From assembly GCF_001509475.1 (NCBI RefSeq), contig NZ_LLZG01000361.1:1-64000 (forward strand): DNA of 64,000 nt, read 5' to 3'. Positions within the stretch are counted from its first letter, which is position 1, and each line of letters opens with the position of its first letter. Positions 55,966 to 63,951 of this stretch are shown one piece after another. The position numbers and the translations under genes were made by a program. The stretch is from Streptomyces regalis. Lineage in GTDB: Bacteria; Actinomycetota; Actinomycetes; Streptomycetales; Streptomycetaceae. Under the pieces are notes generated by a model, which was not told the DNA's origin, did not search any database, and worked only from the letters and a program-made list of their open reading frames with translations.

Positions 55966-58476
55966 ATGGCAACGACCACACCAGCCGGTGTGCGGGCCCA
56001 CGCCAAGCACTCAGGAGGGCCGTCCGCCGACGGCGCTCCGATGTCGCACCGGCAGATCATGGAAGCGCTGACCGGGCTGCTGCTCGGCATGTTCGTCGCG
56101 ATCCTGTCGTCGACGATCGTCTCCAACGCCCTGCCCGACATCATCAAGGACCTCGGCGGCGGCCAGAGCGCCTACACCTGGGTGGTCACCGCGTCGCTGC
56201 TGGCGATGACCGCGTCCACCCCGCTGTGGGGCAAGCTCGCCGACCTGTTCTCCAAGAAGCTGCTGATACAGCTGGCCCTGGTCATCTTCGTGGCCGGCTC
56301 CGCGCTGGCCGGCCTGTCGCAGAACGCCGGGACGCTCATCGCGTTCCGCGCGGTGCAGGGCATCGGCATGGGCGGCCTGTCCTCGCTCGCCCAGATCATC
56401 CTCGCGGCGATGATCTCCCCGCGTGAGCGCGGCCGCTACAACGGCTACCTCGGCGCCACCTTCGCCACCGCGATGGTCGGCGGCCCGCTGATCGGCGGCG
56501 TCATCACCGACACCGACTGGCTCGGCTGGCGCTGGTGCTTCTACGTCGGCGTGCCCTTCGCCGTGATCGCGCTCATCGTGCTCCAGCGCACCCTGCACCT
56601 CCCGGTCGTCCGCCGGAAGGTCAAGGTCGACTGGGCGGGCGCCTTCTTCATCACCGCCGCGGTCTGCCTGCTGCTGGTCTGGGTGACCTTCGCCGGTGAC
56701 AAGTACGACTGGCTGTCCTGGCAGACGTACGCGATGACGGGCGGCGCGCTCGCACTGCTCCTGCTCTTCGTCCTCGTCGAGTCCAAGGCGAGCGAGCCGA
56801 TCATCCCGCTGCGCCTGTTCCGCAACCGCACCATCACGCTCGCCTCGCTGGCCTCGCTCTTCGTCGGCATCGCGATGTTCGCGGGCACGATCTTCTTCAG
56901 CCAGTACTTCCAGCTGGCCCGGGGCGAGTCGCCGACCATGTCCGGCGTCCTGACCATCCCGATGATCGTCGGCCTGTTCATCTCCTCGACCGTCTCCGGC
57001 CAGGTCATCACCCGCACCGGCCGCTGGAAGGCGTGGCTGCTCGCCGGTGGTGTGCTGGTGACGGCGGGCCTCGGGCTGCTGGGCACGATCCGCTACGACA
57101 CCGAGTACTGGCACGTCGCGATCTTCATGGCCCTGCTGGGTCTCGGCGTCGGCATGATGATGCAGAACCTGGTCCTGGCCACGCAGAACCAGGTGGACCC
57201 GAGCGACCTGGGCGCCGCCAGCTCGGTCGTGAACTTCTTCCGCTCCCTCGGCGGTGCCATGGGTGTCTCGGCGCTCGGCGCGGTCCTCAGCCACCGCATC
57301 ACGCACTACGCCGAGGAGGGCCTGACCAAGCTGGGCGTGCAGGGCTCGTCCGGCCACGGTGAGATCCCGGACCTCGACGCGCTGCCCGCGCCCGTCCGCA
57401 CGGTCATCGAGAGCGCGTACGGCCACGGCGTCGCGGACGTCTTCCTGTACGCCGCGCCGATCGCCTTCCTCGCCCTCCTGTTCGCCCTGTTCATCAAGGA
57501 GGTCCCGTTGAAGACGAAGGGCGCCCTGGCCCAGGCCGCCGAGTCCGAGGCTCCGGAGCCCGCCGAGGCTGCCGCGCCGGCCGCCGCGCAGGAGCGGGTC
57601 CCGAGTTGGGCCGTCGCCTCCTCCGACACCGAGGCCGCTCCCGACGGCACCCAGAAGCTCGCCGCCGTCGCCACGGTGGCCCGCCCCGAGGAGTCCACCG
57701 GTTCCTCCTCCGGCGGCGTTCCGGTCCGCGGCTTCGTGCGGGGCGCGGAGAGCGCCCCCGTGCCGCAGGCTGCGGTCACGCTGATCTCGCTCGCCGGACG
57801 GCAGCTCGGCCGGTCGGTGGCGCAGGCCGACGGCTCGTACGCGGTCGACGCGCCGGGCGCGGGATCGTACGTCCTGATCGCCTCCGCCGACGGATTCCAG
57901 CCGCAGGCCTCCACGATCGTCGTGAACGGCGACGAGCCGGTGTCCTACGACGTCCTGCTCAGCGGCACGAGCGGCCTGACCGGTGTGGTCCGGGCCGCGG
58001 GGAGCGCGCTGGCCGTCAAGGACGCGATGGTGATCGTCACCGACGTCCGCGGGGATCTGCTGGCCACCGCCGCCACCGGTGAGCAGGGCGAGTTCGGCTT
58101 CGCCGAGCTGGTGCCGGGTGCGGTGACCGTCGCGGTGAACGCCGCCGGGTTCCGGCCGCGCGCCCTGCCCGTCGAGATCGGCGGCACCGGGGTCACCCGG
58201 ATCGAGGTCGACCTGGAGGCAGGTGCCCAGGTCCAGGGCGTCGTACGGGCGCCGCACGGTCCGCTGGCCGACGCCCGCGTGACCCTGGTCGACGCGGCGG
58301 GCAACGTGGTGGGCACCGCCACCACCGGGGCGGACGGGGCGTACGCCTTCACCGACCTGGACGGCGGCGAGTACACGGTCATCGCGACGGGTTACCCGCC
58401 GGTGGCGACGGCGCTGACGGTGACCGGCCGCGGCATCGACGACCACGACATCGCACTCGGCCACCCGGGCGAGTAG
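55966..58476 (+). CDS. MFS drug exporter (DHA2, 14 TM) with C-terminal carboxypeptidase-regulatory-like domains
   Basis: 836 residues from ATG 55966 behind GAGAAGGAAA. Residues about 30-520 are an EmrB/QacA-type exporter (WVVTASLLAMTASTPLWGKLADLFSKK; RAVQGIGMGG, motif of DHA2). After an Ala/Glu linker come three domains of about 85 residues (near 586, 670 and 755), each starting V-x-G-x-V-R and containing GxYxxxxxxxGxYxVxxxxxG, as in CarboxypepD_reg. Their side of the membrane follows from helix 14; they may act as a periplasm-side or cytoplasmic stalk. Regulated by the MarR protein. Confidence 0.9.
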   Translation: MATTTPAGVRAHAKHSGGPSADGAPMSHRQIMEALTGLLLGMFVAILSSTIVSNALPDIIKDLGGGQSAYTWVVTASLLAMTASTPLWGKLADLFSKKLLIQLALVIFVAGSALAGLSQNAGTLIAFRAVQGIGMGGLSSLAQIILAAMISPRERGRYNGYLGATFATAMVGGPLIGGVITDTDWLGWRWCFYVGVPFAVIALIVLQRTLHLPVVRRKVKVDWAGAFFITAAVCLLLVWVTFAGDKYDWLSWQTYAMTGGALALLLLFVLVESKASEPIIPLRLFRNRTITLASLASLFVGIAMFAGTIFFSQYFQLARGESPTMSGVLTIPMIVGLFISSTVSGQVITRTGRWKAWLLAGGVLVTAGLGLLGTIRYDTEYWHVAIFMALLGLGVGMMMQNLVLATQNQVDPSDLGAASSVVNFFRSLGGAMGVSALGAVLSHRITHYAEEGLTKLGVQGSSGHGEIPDLDALPAPVRTVIESAYGHGVADVFLYAAPIAFLALLFALFIKEVPLKTKGALAQAAESEAPEPAEAAAPAAAQERVPSWAVASSDTEAAPDGTQKLAAVATVARPEESTGSSSGGVPVRGFVRGAESAPVPQAAVTLISLAGRQLGRSVAQADGSYAVDAPGAGSYVLIASADGFQPQASTIVVNGDEPVSYDVLLSGTSGLTGVVRAAGSALAVKDAMVIVTDVRGDLLATAATGEQGEFGFAELVPGAVTVAVNAAGFRPRALPVEIGGTGVTRIEVDLEAGAQVQGVVRAPHGPLADARVTLVDAAGNVVGTATTGADGAYAFTDLDGGEYTVIATGYPPVATALTVTGRGIDDHDIALGHPGE

Positions 58477-58478
58477 CG

Positions 58479-58704
58479 GTGGCCCGGTCGTCAATCTCCC
58501 GTCGTCCGCCCGAAGGGCGGGCCGCGCCGGTGGCGATGGGGGTGCCCCCGCGCGAGCCGAGCGAAGCCGGTTCGCGCGTGGCGGAGCGTGCAGCTGCAAG
58601 GCGGAGGAGGGAGTCGACGCGGAGCGTCGGCGACCGACGACAACGCGGCTGGGGGTCCCCCCTCTGGGGGAGCGCGTGCCAGACGAGATTGACGACCGGG
58701 CCAC
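58479..58704. repeat. 226-bp MITE-like element with 20-bp terminal inverted repeats
   Basis: The 20-mer GTGGCCCGGTCGTCAATCTC at 58479-58498 is repeated as an exact inverted copy at 58685-58704. The interior has no gene; it contains the same palindromic 25-mer as at 16811-16835 (58649-58673, one mismatch) and a GGGGGTGCCCCC-GCGCGAG / CGCGCG structure. It starts three bases after the exporter stop. Confidence 0.75.
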
Positions 58705-58807
58705 GCCCCGGCCCGTGGCGGGTGGCGCGCTCTGAGTGGAGGTGCGTCGCGTCGCGGGCCGGCTTCTTTGTGGCCAATTTGTGAGTCTTTGCAGGGAGTT
58801 GGATGAG

Positions 58808-59290
58808 ATGGGACTGAGGGCGAGGATCCGCACCCGGGACGGATGGGCCGTGTCGCACGCCGTCGTCACGGTGACCGACATGACCGGAGCGCAGGTGCTG
58901 CGGGCGGAGGCGGACGCGGAGGGGGCCGTACGGGATCCGAATCCGCTGCCTGCGGGGGCGTACACCGTCATCGTCACCGCCGTCGGCTACGCGCCCGCTG
59001 CCGCGAGCGCGATCGTCACGGCGAGCGGGCGGGCCGAGGTCGGCACGGTGACGCTGGCCCGGCAGGGCGGCACCGAACTGCCACCGCCCGGACCGTGGAC
59101 CGTCGACCCGGCCCACTCCAGCGTGGGCGCCGTCGCTCAGCACCTGGGGATCTCCAGCGTGCGGGACCGTTTCACGCAGTTCTCGGGCTCGATCGAGATC
59201 GCGCCGGATGATGTGGCCAAGCCCCGGTGGAGGCGGTGATCCGGGCCGCCGCCATCGACACGGGGAACGGGATGCGAGACGGGCATGTCA
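58808..59290 (+). pseudogene. YceI-family protein with N-terminal regulatory-like domain, frameshifted and truncated
   Basis: ATG 58808. Residues 1-85 are one CarboxypepD_reg-like domain (RDGWAVSHAVVTVTD; LPAGAYTVIVTAVGYAPAA), like those of the exporter upstream. WTVDPAHSSVGAVAQHLGISSVRDRFTQFSGSIEI (in pieces) then begins a YceI lipocalin-like domain. Near 59222-59231 one base seems lost; the next frame continues VEAVIRAAAIDTGNGMRDGH, and homology ends at the TnpB element boundary. The C-terminal two thirds of YceI are not found beyond the element. Confidence 0.75.
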
Positions 59291-60600
59291 ACTACCCGCC
59301 GCTAAAGCGTCGGGCTTGCACAACGGGCATCACTGGCTGTGATGCTGCGTTTGCGTCCAGCCCCGCCCCGGCGCGTGTGCTCCGGCGGTGGGGCAGGGGC
59401 CGTTGACTGGACCCCGCGTCGCCACAACTCCCGCGCACGGGCGCGGATGTTGCGGGAGCCGTTCCGGTCTGCGTGATCAACGAATCCGCAGTTCCGGCAC
59501 GCGAACCAGGCCTGCGAGACACGGTTCGCCTTGTCCATGTGCCCGCACTCGGCGCAGGTGCGCGAGGTGTACGCCGGATCGACGTACACCACCGGCACCC
59601 CCGCCCGGCGGGCCTTGTACGCGATGAACGCTCCCAGCTGGGCGAACGCCCAGGAGTGGAGGGTGGCCCGTTGGGGCTTGCGAAGCCGTACCCGCTCGCG
59701 GATGCCCGTGAGGTCCTCCAGGGCGATTCCGCGACCGGTGCGTTCTGCCTCGGCCACCACGTGTTTCGCGATCTTGTGGTTGATGTCCCGCGCCCGTCGC
59801 GCTTCCTTGCGCCTGCGTTTCTTCAGGCGGCGTTTGGCGGACGGGGTGTTCTTGCGTTGCAGCCTGGCCCGCAGGCCGCGTTCCCGGGTGCGGATGCGGT
59901 TGAGTTCGCGTCCGGCCGTGATCTCGCCGTCCGAGGTGGTGGCGATGTTCACGATGCCCAGGTCGATCCCGAGGAAGTCCACCGGATCGGTGTTCAGCTC
60001 GGCCTCCGGGACCTCGCAGGTGGCGTTCAGGAACCACATGCCATCCCGCTCCAGCAGGTCCGACTCGCCCCTGCGATACAGCGCGAGAGTGGCCAGCTGC
60101 TCCGGACTGGCGGTGAACGCCACGTCCTTCACCCGCCCGGTCACGGTCCAGACCGACACCCGCCGCTCGGGGATCTGCCAGGACAGCATCCGGTCGTCAT
60201 AGGGCTGCGCGCCCTGCGGGTGGAAGACGATCGGCTTCTCGGTGGCCTGCCGGTAGCGCTTGGAGCCCGGCTTCCCCAGGTTCCCGGCCTTCAGGTTCGC
60301 CTTGAGTGTGGCGTACGCATCGCAGGTCTTCTTGATCGTGTGCTGGGCGGCCTGTGCGCCCAGGTTCCACCGGGACCTGATCTCGCCGTAGACGTGTTTA
60401 CGCAGGGCGAAGTTCTTGAACTCACCGCGCTCGAAGGCGACCTCACTGGCCCAGGTGGCGGCCTCGTTGCACGCATGCAGGGTCGCCTGGAGCGCCGCCG
60501 CCTGCTCCGGCGTCGGCAGCAGCTTTACCTGCACCACCAGCTTCACAGGACCGAACGTACACATCCGCGCGAGAGGCCACCCCACGTTCGAAACCGATCA
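59287..60600 (-). mobile_element. IS605/IS607-like element with solitary tnpB
   Basis: Contains tnpB only; no TnpA transposase. The right end behind the tnpB stop has the hairpin CCCGACGC-TTTA-GCGGCGGG followed by TAGTTGAC, as at omega-RNA ends of related elements. The left end has CGAACGT (60552-60558) and ACGTTCG (60584-60590) as an inverted repeat. Boundaries are approximate. Confidence 0.65.
59302..60546 (-). CDS. tnpB: TnpB RNA-guided endonuclease
   Basis: 414 residues if started at GTG 60546 (KLVVQVKLLPTPEQAAALQATL, in pieces); ATG 60564 would add six. RuvC-like residues are Asp195 (LGIDLG), Glu277 (ALEDLTG) and Asp360 (DHADRNGS), and the zinc finger is CAEC and CRNC (331-334, 350-353). 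The catalytic set is intact, so nuclease activity guided by RNA from the element's right end is plausible. The guide would come from the flanking YceI sequence. Confidence 0.9.
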   Translation of the reverse strand: MKLVVQVKLLPTPEQAAALQATLHACNEAATWASEVAFERGEFKNFALRKHVYGEIRSRWNLGAQAAQHTIKKTCDAYATLKANLKAGNLGKPGSKRYRQATEKPIVFHPQGAQPYDDRMLSWQIPERRVSVWTVTGRVKDVAFTASPEQLATLALYRRGESDLLERDGMWFLNATCEVPEAELNTDPVDFLGIDLGIVNIATTSDGEITAGRELNRIRTRERGLRARLQRKNTPSAKRRLKKRRRKEARRARDINHKIAKHVVAEAERTGRGIALEDLTGIRERVRLRKPQRATLHSWAFAQLGAFIAYKARRAGVPVVYVDPAYTSRTCAECGHMDKANRVSQAWFACRNCGFVDHADRNGSRNIRARARELWRRGVQSTAPAPPPEHTRRGGAGRKRSITASDARCASPTL

Positions 60601-60788
60601 GCATAACGAGTGACGCATGCGACCTTGCATTGACGCCTGGGCGGGATTCCGGCCGCTCCATGACCGAGCAGGCACGCCGCTTGGCCCATGGATGATCAGC
60701 GCATCCGCCGCCTCGAATCCCGACAGTGGCCCTGGCCCACCATCGCTGCGGTCCTCGTCGAAGTCTTGTAGCCCAGTCCAGATACGCA
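60601..60788. other. intergenic remnant region
   Basis: About 190 bp between the TnpB element and the terminator. A 27-codon frame (60688-60771, MDDQRIRRLESRQWPWPTIA...) is open but has no ribosome-binding site and may be a gene fragment. No YceI continuation is seen. Confidence 0.4.
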
Positions 60789-60829
60789 GCGCCCCCGTTC
60801 CCCGGCCATGCGCCGGGGAACGGGGCGCC
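60789..60829 (-). terminator. long hairpin terminator of the NsdA-like gene
   Basis: Near-perfect stem of about 17 bp (CCCCGTTCCCCGGC on one arm, GCCGGGGAACGGGG on the other) with a 4-5-base loop, 21 bp beyond the stop of the minus-strand gene at 60850. Confidence 0.8.
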
Positions 60830-60849
60830 TTTGTCGTTGTTCGTGCGTG

Positions 60850-62202
60850 CTACGCCGCGGCGACCAGCTCCCGCGCCCGCTCGTTGAAGTCCGCGACGAG
60901 CCGATGCTTCCCGAACGGCTCCATACGCCGCTGCAAGTCCTGCACCGCCTCGACGCACCGCGAGCTCTTGACCTGCTGCGACAGCCTCAGCGTCCGCAGC
61001 CCGGCCGCGTGTGCCGCCTCAAGGTCCCGCCGCTGAAGGTGTGAGACCGCGAGCGCCGCCTGCGACATCGCGCCTCGCCGAGCGCGCCGCTGCTGGCGGG
61101 CGTGGTCGATGGACTGGCGAGCGTGCTGCTCTGCGGTGGCCGCCTCCCCGAGGTCCCGGAAGGTGTTCGCGTGCTCGCCGTGCAGGTACGCGGGGTCGAT
61201 GAACGCCGCCCACTCCTGCTCGTCCTCTAGGCGCACCCGGCCATACGCCGTCTCCGACTGAGCGACGGCGCGCGCCGCTTCGCTCTTGTCGCCGAGCTTC
61301 GCGAGCGCGCGGGCTTCGAGCGCCCACAGGTCGGCGAGGCACGCGGGGGAGGTGTCCTTGCCGAGCCCGGCACGGCCGGCCTGCGCGAGCCGCCGCCCTT
61401 CGACGGGGTTGCCGAGCAGCGTCGCCTGGTCGGCCATGCCTGCCAGGACGTGCGCGCCGAGGGCAGCGTTCTTCGACTCCTCCGCCAAGCGCAGTGACTG
61501 GATCAAGTACCTCTGCGCGGTGCCGTGTTCGCCGTTGTCGTACGCCATCCATCCGAGAAGGTACGTCTGCTCGGCCGCCGCCTCGCACAGCGCACGTCGC
61601 ACCTCGTCCGAGTGCGTACGGCGGAGCAGCGGGTAGACGTGCTGGTTCATGTACTCGGCGAGGATGAGCCGCCCTGAGCCGCCGCCCTGGAGTACGTCCA
61701 TCTTCTGGAACTCGCCGAACATGTTCTTCACCGCGGTGACGTCTTCGAGGCGCACGCGCGGTCCGGGTTCGGGGTGTTGGTCAAGCGTGTTGAGCAGCCA
61801 GTCGCGCGACGGCCCGACGGCTGCGACTGCGGCAAAGGGCGCCGCTGCCAGGAACTTGCGACGATCCACGTCGGCCCTCCCCAAGTCGGCAACGGCTTCC
61901 ACCGTAACGGCGAAGTCGGCGTTGTAGAGGAGCGAGCGGTCCGTACTGCCGCCCTCGGCGAAGCCAAGGTCGTACGTCGTGACCCGAAAACCGACGGCTG
62001 CCGAGATCACGTCGGCGATGATCTCGGGAACGGGCTGACGTGGCTGGAGTCCGCCGAGCCAGCGTCGTACGGCCGTGGCGTCCGGCTGGATGTGAGGCTG
62101 CCCCCACGTCTGAGCTGCGACTTTGAGACGTCGGGCCAATTCCTTGTTGCTCATGCCGGACCGCTCAAGCCACCGTGCGAGATCCGTGTTCGGTGACGTC
62201 AT
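60850..62202 (-). CDS. NsdA-like regulator: XRE-type HTH plus TPR-like repeats
   Basis: 450 residues. N-terminus DLARWLERSGMSNKELARRLKVAAQTWGQPHIQPDATAVRRWLGGLQPRQPVPEIIADVISAAVG (in pieces) is the HTH type of NsdA and relatives. After RRKFLAAAPFAAVAAVG comes a helical repeat region (about 150-445) with Ala-rich TPR-like units. NsdA in S. coelicolor represses antibiotic production and sporulation; this is a relative, not necessarily the orthologue. Divergent from the ATP-binding protein gene. Confidence 0.82.
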   Translation of the reverse strand: MTSPNTDLARWLERSGMSNKELARRLKVAAQTWGQPHIQPDATAVRRWLGGLQPRQPVPEIIADVISAAVGFRVTTYDLGFAEGGSTDRSLLYNADFAVTVEAVADLGRADVDRRKFLAAAPFAAVAAVGPSRDWLLNTLDQHPEPGPRVRLEDVTAVKNMFGEFQKMDVLQGGGSGRLILAEYMNQHVYPLLRRTHSDEVRRALCEAAAEQTYLLGWMAYDNGEHGTAQRYLIQSLRLAEESKNAALGAHVLAGMADQATLLGNPVEGRRLAQAGRAGLGKDTSPACLADLWALEARALAKLGDKSEAARAVAQSETAYGRVRLEDEQEWAAFIDPAYLHGEHANTFRDLGEAATAEQHARQSIDHARQQRRARRGAMSQAALAVSHLQRRDLEAAHAAGLRTLRLSQQVKSSRCVEAVQDLQRRMEPFGKHRLVADFNERARELVAAA

Positions 62203-62336
62203 GTTCAGCCCTTACCCCTTCGCTGCGGCGCGTAGTTCAACTGCCACCCTGTGCCACCCCCTTCGACGGTACCTCCGGATACGCCGCCGAGGTTGCCTGG
62301 TTGAGCGAACCAACCGTGCAGGCAAGGGAGTTGCAC

Positions 62337-62758
62337 ATGCCAAGACCGGTGGCGCAACGGTTCCCCCGAGCCGATGCGGCAGTACCCGAGGCCCGTTCCT
62401 TCTTACGCCGTGTGCTGGAGAAATGGAACATCACCGACCGTTCCGAGGACGCCTGTACTGCCTGTCCGAACTGGCCACGAACGCGATCGTTCACACGGGT
62501 GCAGAGGGCGAGTACTTCGACGTCGAGGTCTCCCTGGCCGACGGCTGCCTGCGCGTTGAAGTCCGGGATCTGACATGGCGGAAGCCGCAAGTGCAGTCGC
62601 CGACTCCGAATGACACGTCCGGACGCGGCCTGCTGCTCGTCGACGCATTGGCAGACGGATGGGAGGTAGAGCCGTGCGTCCCGCACGGCAAAACCGTATG
62701 GACGGAATTCAAGATCGAGGAGCCGTCGCCGTTTCCGGCGGGAGCGACTCCGTGTTAG
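62337..62758 (+). pseudogene. RsbW-like ATP-binding protein (HATPase_c_2), frameshifted
   Basis: ATG 62337 starts MPRPVAQRFPRADAAVPEARSFLRRVLEKW (in pieces); after SEDA at about 62452 the frame must shift by one base to continue LYCLSELATNAIVHTGAEGEYFDVEV (N box), DLTWRKPQ (D in G1-like) and DTSGRGLLLVDALAD (G2). Adding one C in GACGCCTG restores a protein of about 140 residues. Family members bind regulators of sigma factors. Real break or sequencing error not resolved. Confidence 0.75.
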
Positions 62759-63270
62759 CCCAGGCCCCGACCGTGCCCGCCTCCGTCGCCCCGAGCGCTG
62801 GACTCCTCGCCTCGGTGGCCGCGTGGTTCTGGATCGACCTCACGCAGGCCGGCCACGTCGCCTTCCTGCTGATCGCGCACCCGCCCGAGCGGCGCCCCGA
62901 CGAATCACCGCAGGAGATCGAGGCGCGCATGCGCGGACTCGCCGACGCCCTCACGCTCGCCGCGCCGCACAAGCCCCTCCCGCACATCGGCCCCCGCCTT
63001 TTCATGCACCGATCTGCGGACGCGCTGCTCAGTCTCGACGACTGCGACTACCTCCTACGCGTACCCATCGGCGGGGAGTGGGCGCGCTTCGCCTGCGCCG
63101 GCGGAACGGTCACCATCGCGGTCGGCCTCGACCCCCTGGGTCCCGGAGCACCCCTCGCGGTCGTCGACGCGTATGTCACCGAGCGGGTCATCGAGGGACG
63201 GCTCTACCTCGGAAAGACCCGTGCCGAGCATCCACGGAGCGCCGCCCGACCTGGGGTGATCCCCGTCTGA
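62752..63270 (+). CDS. conserved hypothetical protein with TTA as second codon
   Basis: 172 residues from GTG 62752, overlapping the previous gene by 7 bases. LASVAAWFWIDLTQAGHVAFLLIAHPPERRP (in pieces), then ALLSLDDCDYLLRVPIGGEWARFACAGGTVTIAVGLDPL (in pieces). The second codon is TTA, the rare leucine codon read only by the bldA tRNA, so translation may wait for development. Function unknown. Confidence 0.65.
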   Translation: MLAQAPTVPASVAPSAGLLASVAAWFWIDLTQAGHVAFLLIAHPPERRPDESPQEIEARMRGLADALTLAAPHKPLPHIGPRLFMHRSADALLSLDDCDYLLRVPIGGEWARFACAGGTVTIAVGLDPLGPGAPLAVVDAYVTERVIEGRLYLGKTRAEHPRSAARPGVIPV

Positions 63271-63275
63271 AGCTC

Positions 63276-63302
63276 CCCCAGCCGACACACCAGCGGCTGG
63301 GG
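63276..63302 (+). terminator. hairpin terminator
   Basis: Nine-base perfect stem CCCCAGCCG / CGGCTGGGG with a 9-base loop, six bases after the stop at 63270. Confidence 0.7.
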
Positions 63303-63343
63303 TGATGAACCCCAACAACACCACCGAGAGGAAGCACGAGGAC

Positions 63344-63505
63344 GTGAGCAACAAGAAGAGCACCGTCAAGGCGGCGAAGGCCGAGATCAAGCGGGAGATG
63401 CGGGGCGCCTCGAAGCCCCCTGCCAGCACCCAAGGGGCTCTCGCGGATCGCTATGTCCGCAGCCACACCCCCGACTCGCTGTACGGCGAGGACAAGAACG
63501 CCTGA
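63344..63505 (+). CDS. small basic protein
   Basis: 53 residues from GTG 63344 (GAGG upstream); ATG 63302 or 63305 could extend it. SNKKSTVKAAKAEIKREMRGASKPP is Lys-rich; the tail reads DRYVRSHTPDSLYGEDKNA. No Cys or Ser/Thr cluster of a peptide natural-product precursor. Function unknown. Confidence 0.5.
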   Translation: MSNKKSTVKAAKAEIKREMRGASKPPASTQGALADRYVRSHTPDSLYGEDKNA

Positions 63506-63530
63506 CCTCCAGGGCTGCGCCCTCCCAGGT

Positions 63531-63558
63531 ACCCGGCGGTCGAGGCCACGACCGCCGG
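63531..63558 (+). terminator. hairpin terminator
   Basis: Perfect 11-bp stem CCCGGCGGTCG / CGACCGCCGGG with a 6-base loop, 26 bases after the small basic gene. Confidence 0.75.
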
Positions 63559-63594
63559 GCAAACGCCAACAGCTGAATAGGAGCTGACGACGCG

Positions 63595-63951
63595 ATGCGC
63601 GACCTTATCGGTTGCCTCGCCATCTGGTTAGGGCCGTCTTTCCGGCGCTTACTCCGATCTGCGGTGAGCCGGGCTGCGGCCTGTCTTGTACGCCCCGTTC
63701 CCGAACCACCGAAGCCCGTACTTCCGGAACCCGCGTCGTACATGCGGCGCCCACTACCAGCCCATGTACACGAGCGGTTCCGTCCCCTCGACGGACACGC
63801 GATCGCCCTTGTGCGCCCGTACGTCCTGGTTCACGAGCGCCGGATGGAGCAGTGGCGCCAGAGAGAGCGCCGTACCGCGCTCGCGATCGACGTGATGGCC
63901 ATCGGCTACGAGTTCCCCCTCAACGACGGGAGGGTCCTGTGTACGACCTGA
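63595..63951 (+). CDS. hypothetical protein
   Basis: 118 residues; AGGAG lies 13 bases before the ATG. Hydrophobic N-terminus (LIGCLAIWLG), a Pro-rich middle (VPEPPKPVLPEPA) and ERFRPLDGHAIALVRPYVLVHERRMEQWRQRERRTALAIDVMAIGYEF, in pieces. It overlaps the next gene by 13 bases. Function unknown. Confidence 0.6.
   Translation: MRDLIGCLAIWLGPSFRRLLRSAVSRAAACLVRPVPEPPKPVLPEPASYMRRPLPAHVHERFRPLDGHAIALVRPYVLVHERRMEQWRQRERRTALAIDVMAIGYEFPLNDGRVLCTT

Noticed and set aside
63344..63505. RiPP precursor peptide
   Set aside because: No Cys/Ser/Thr-rich core, no leader motif, and no modifying enzyme next to it.
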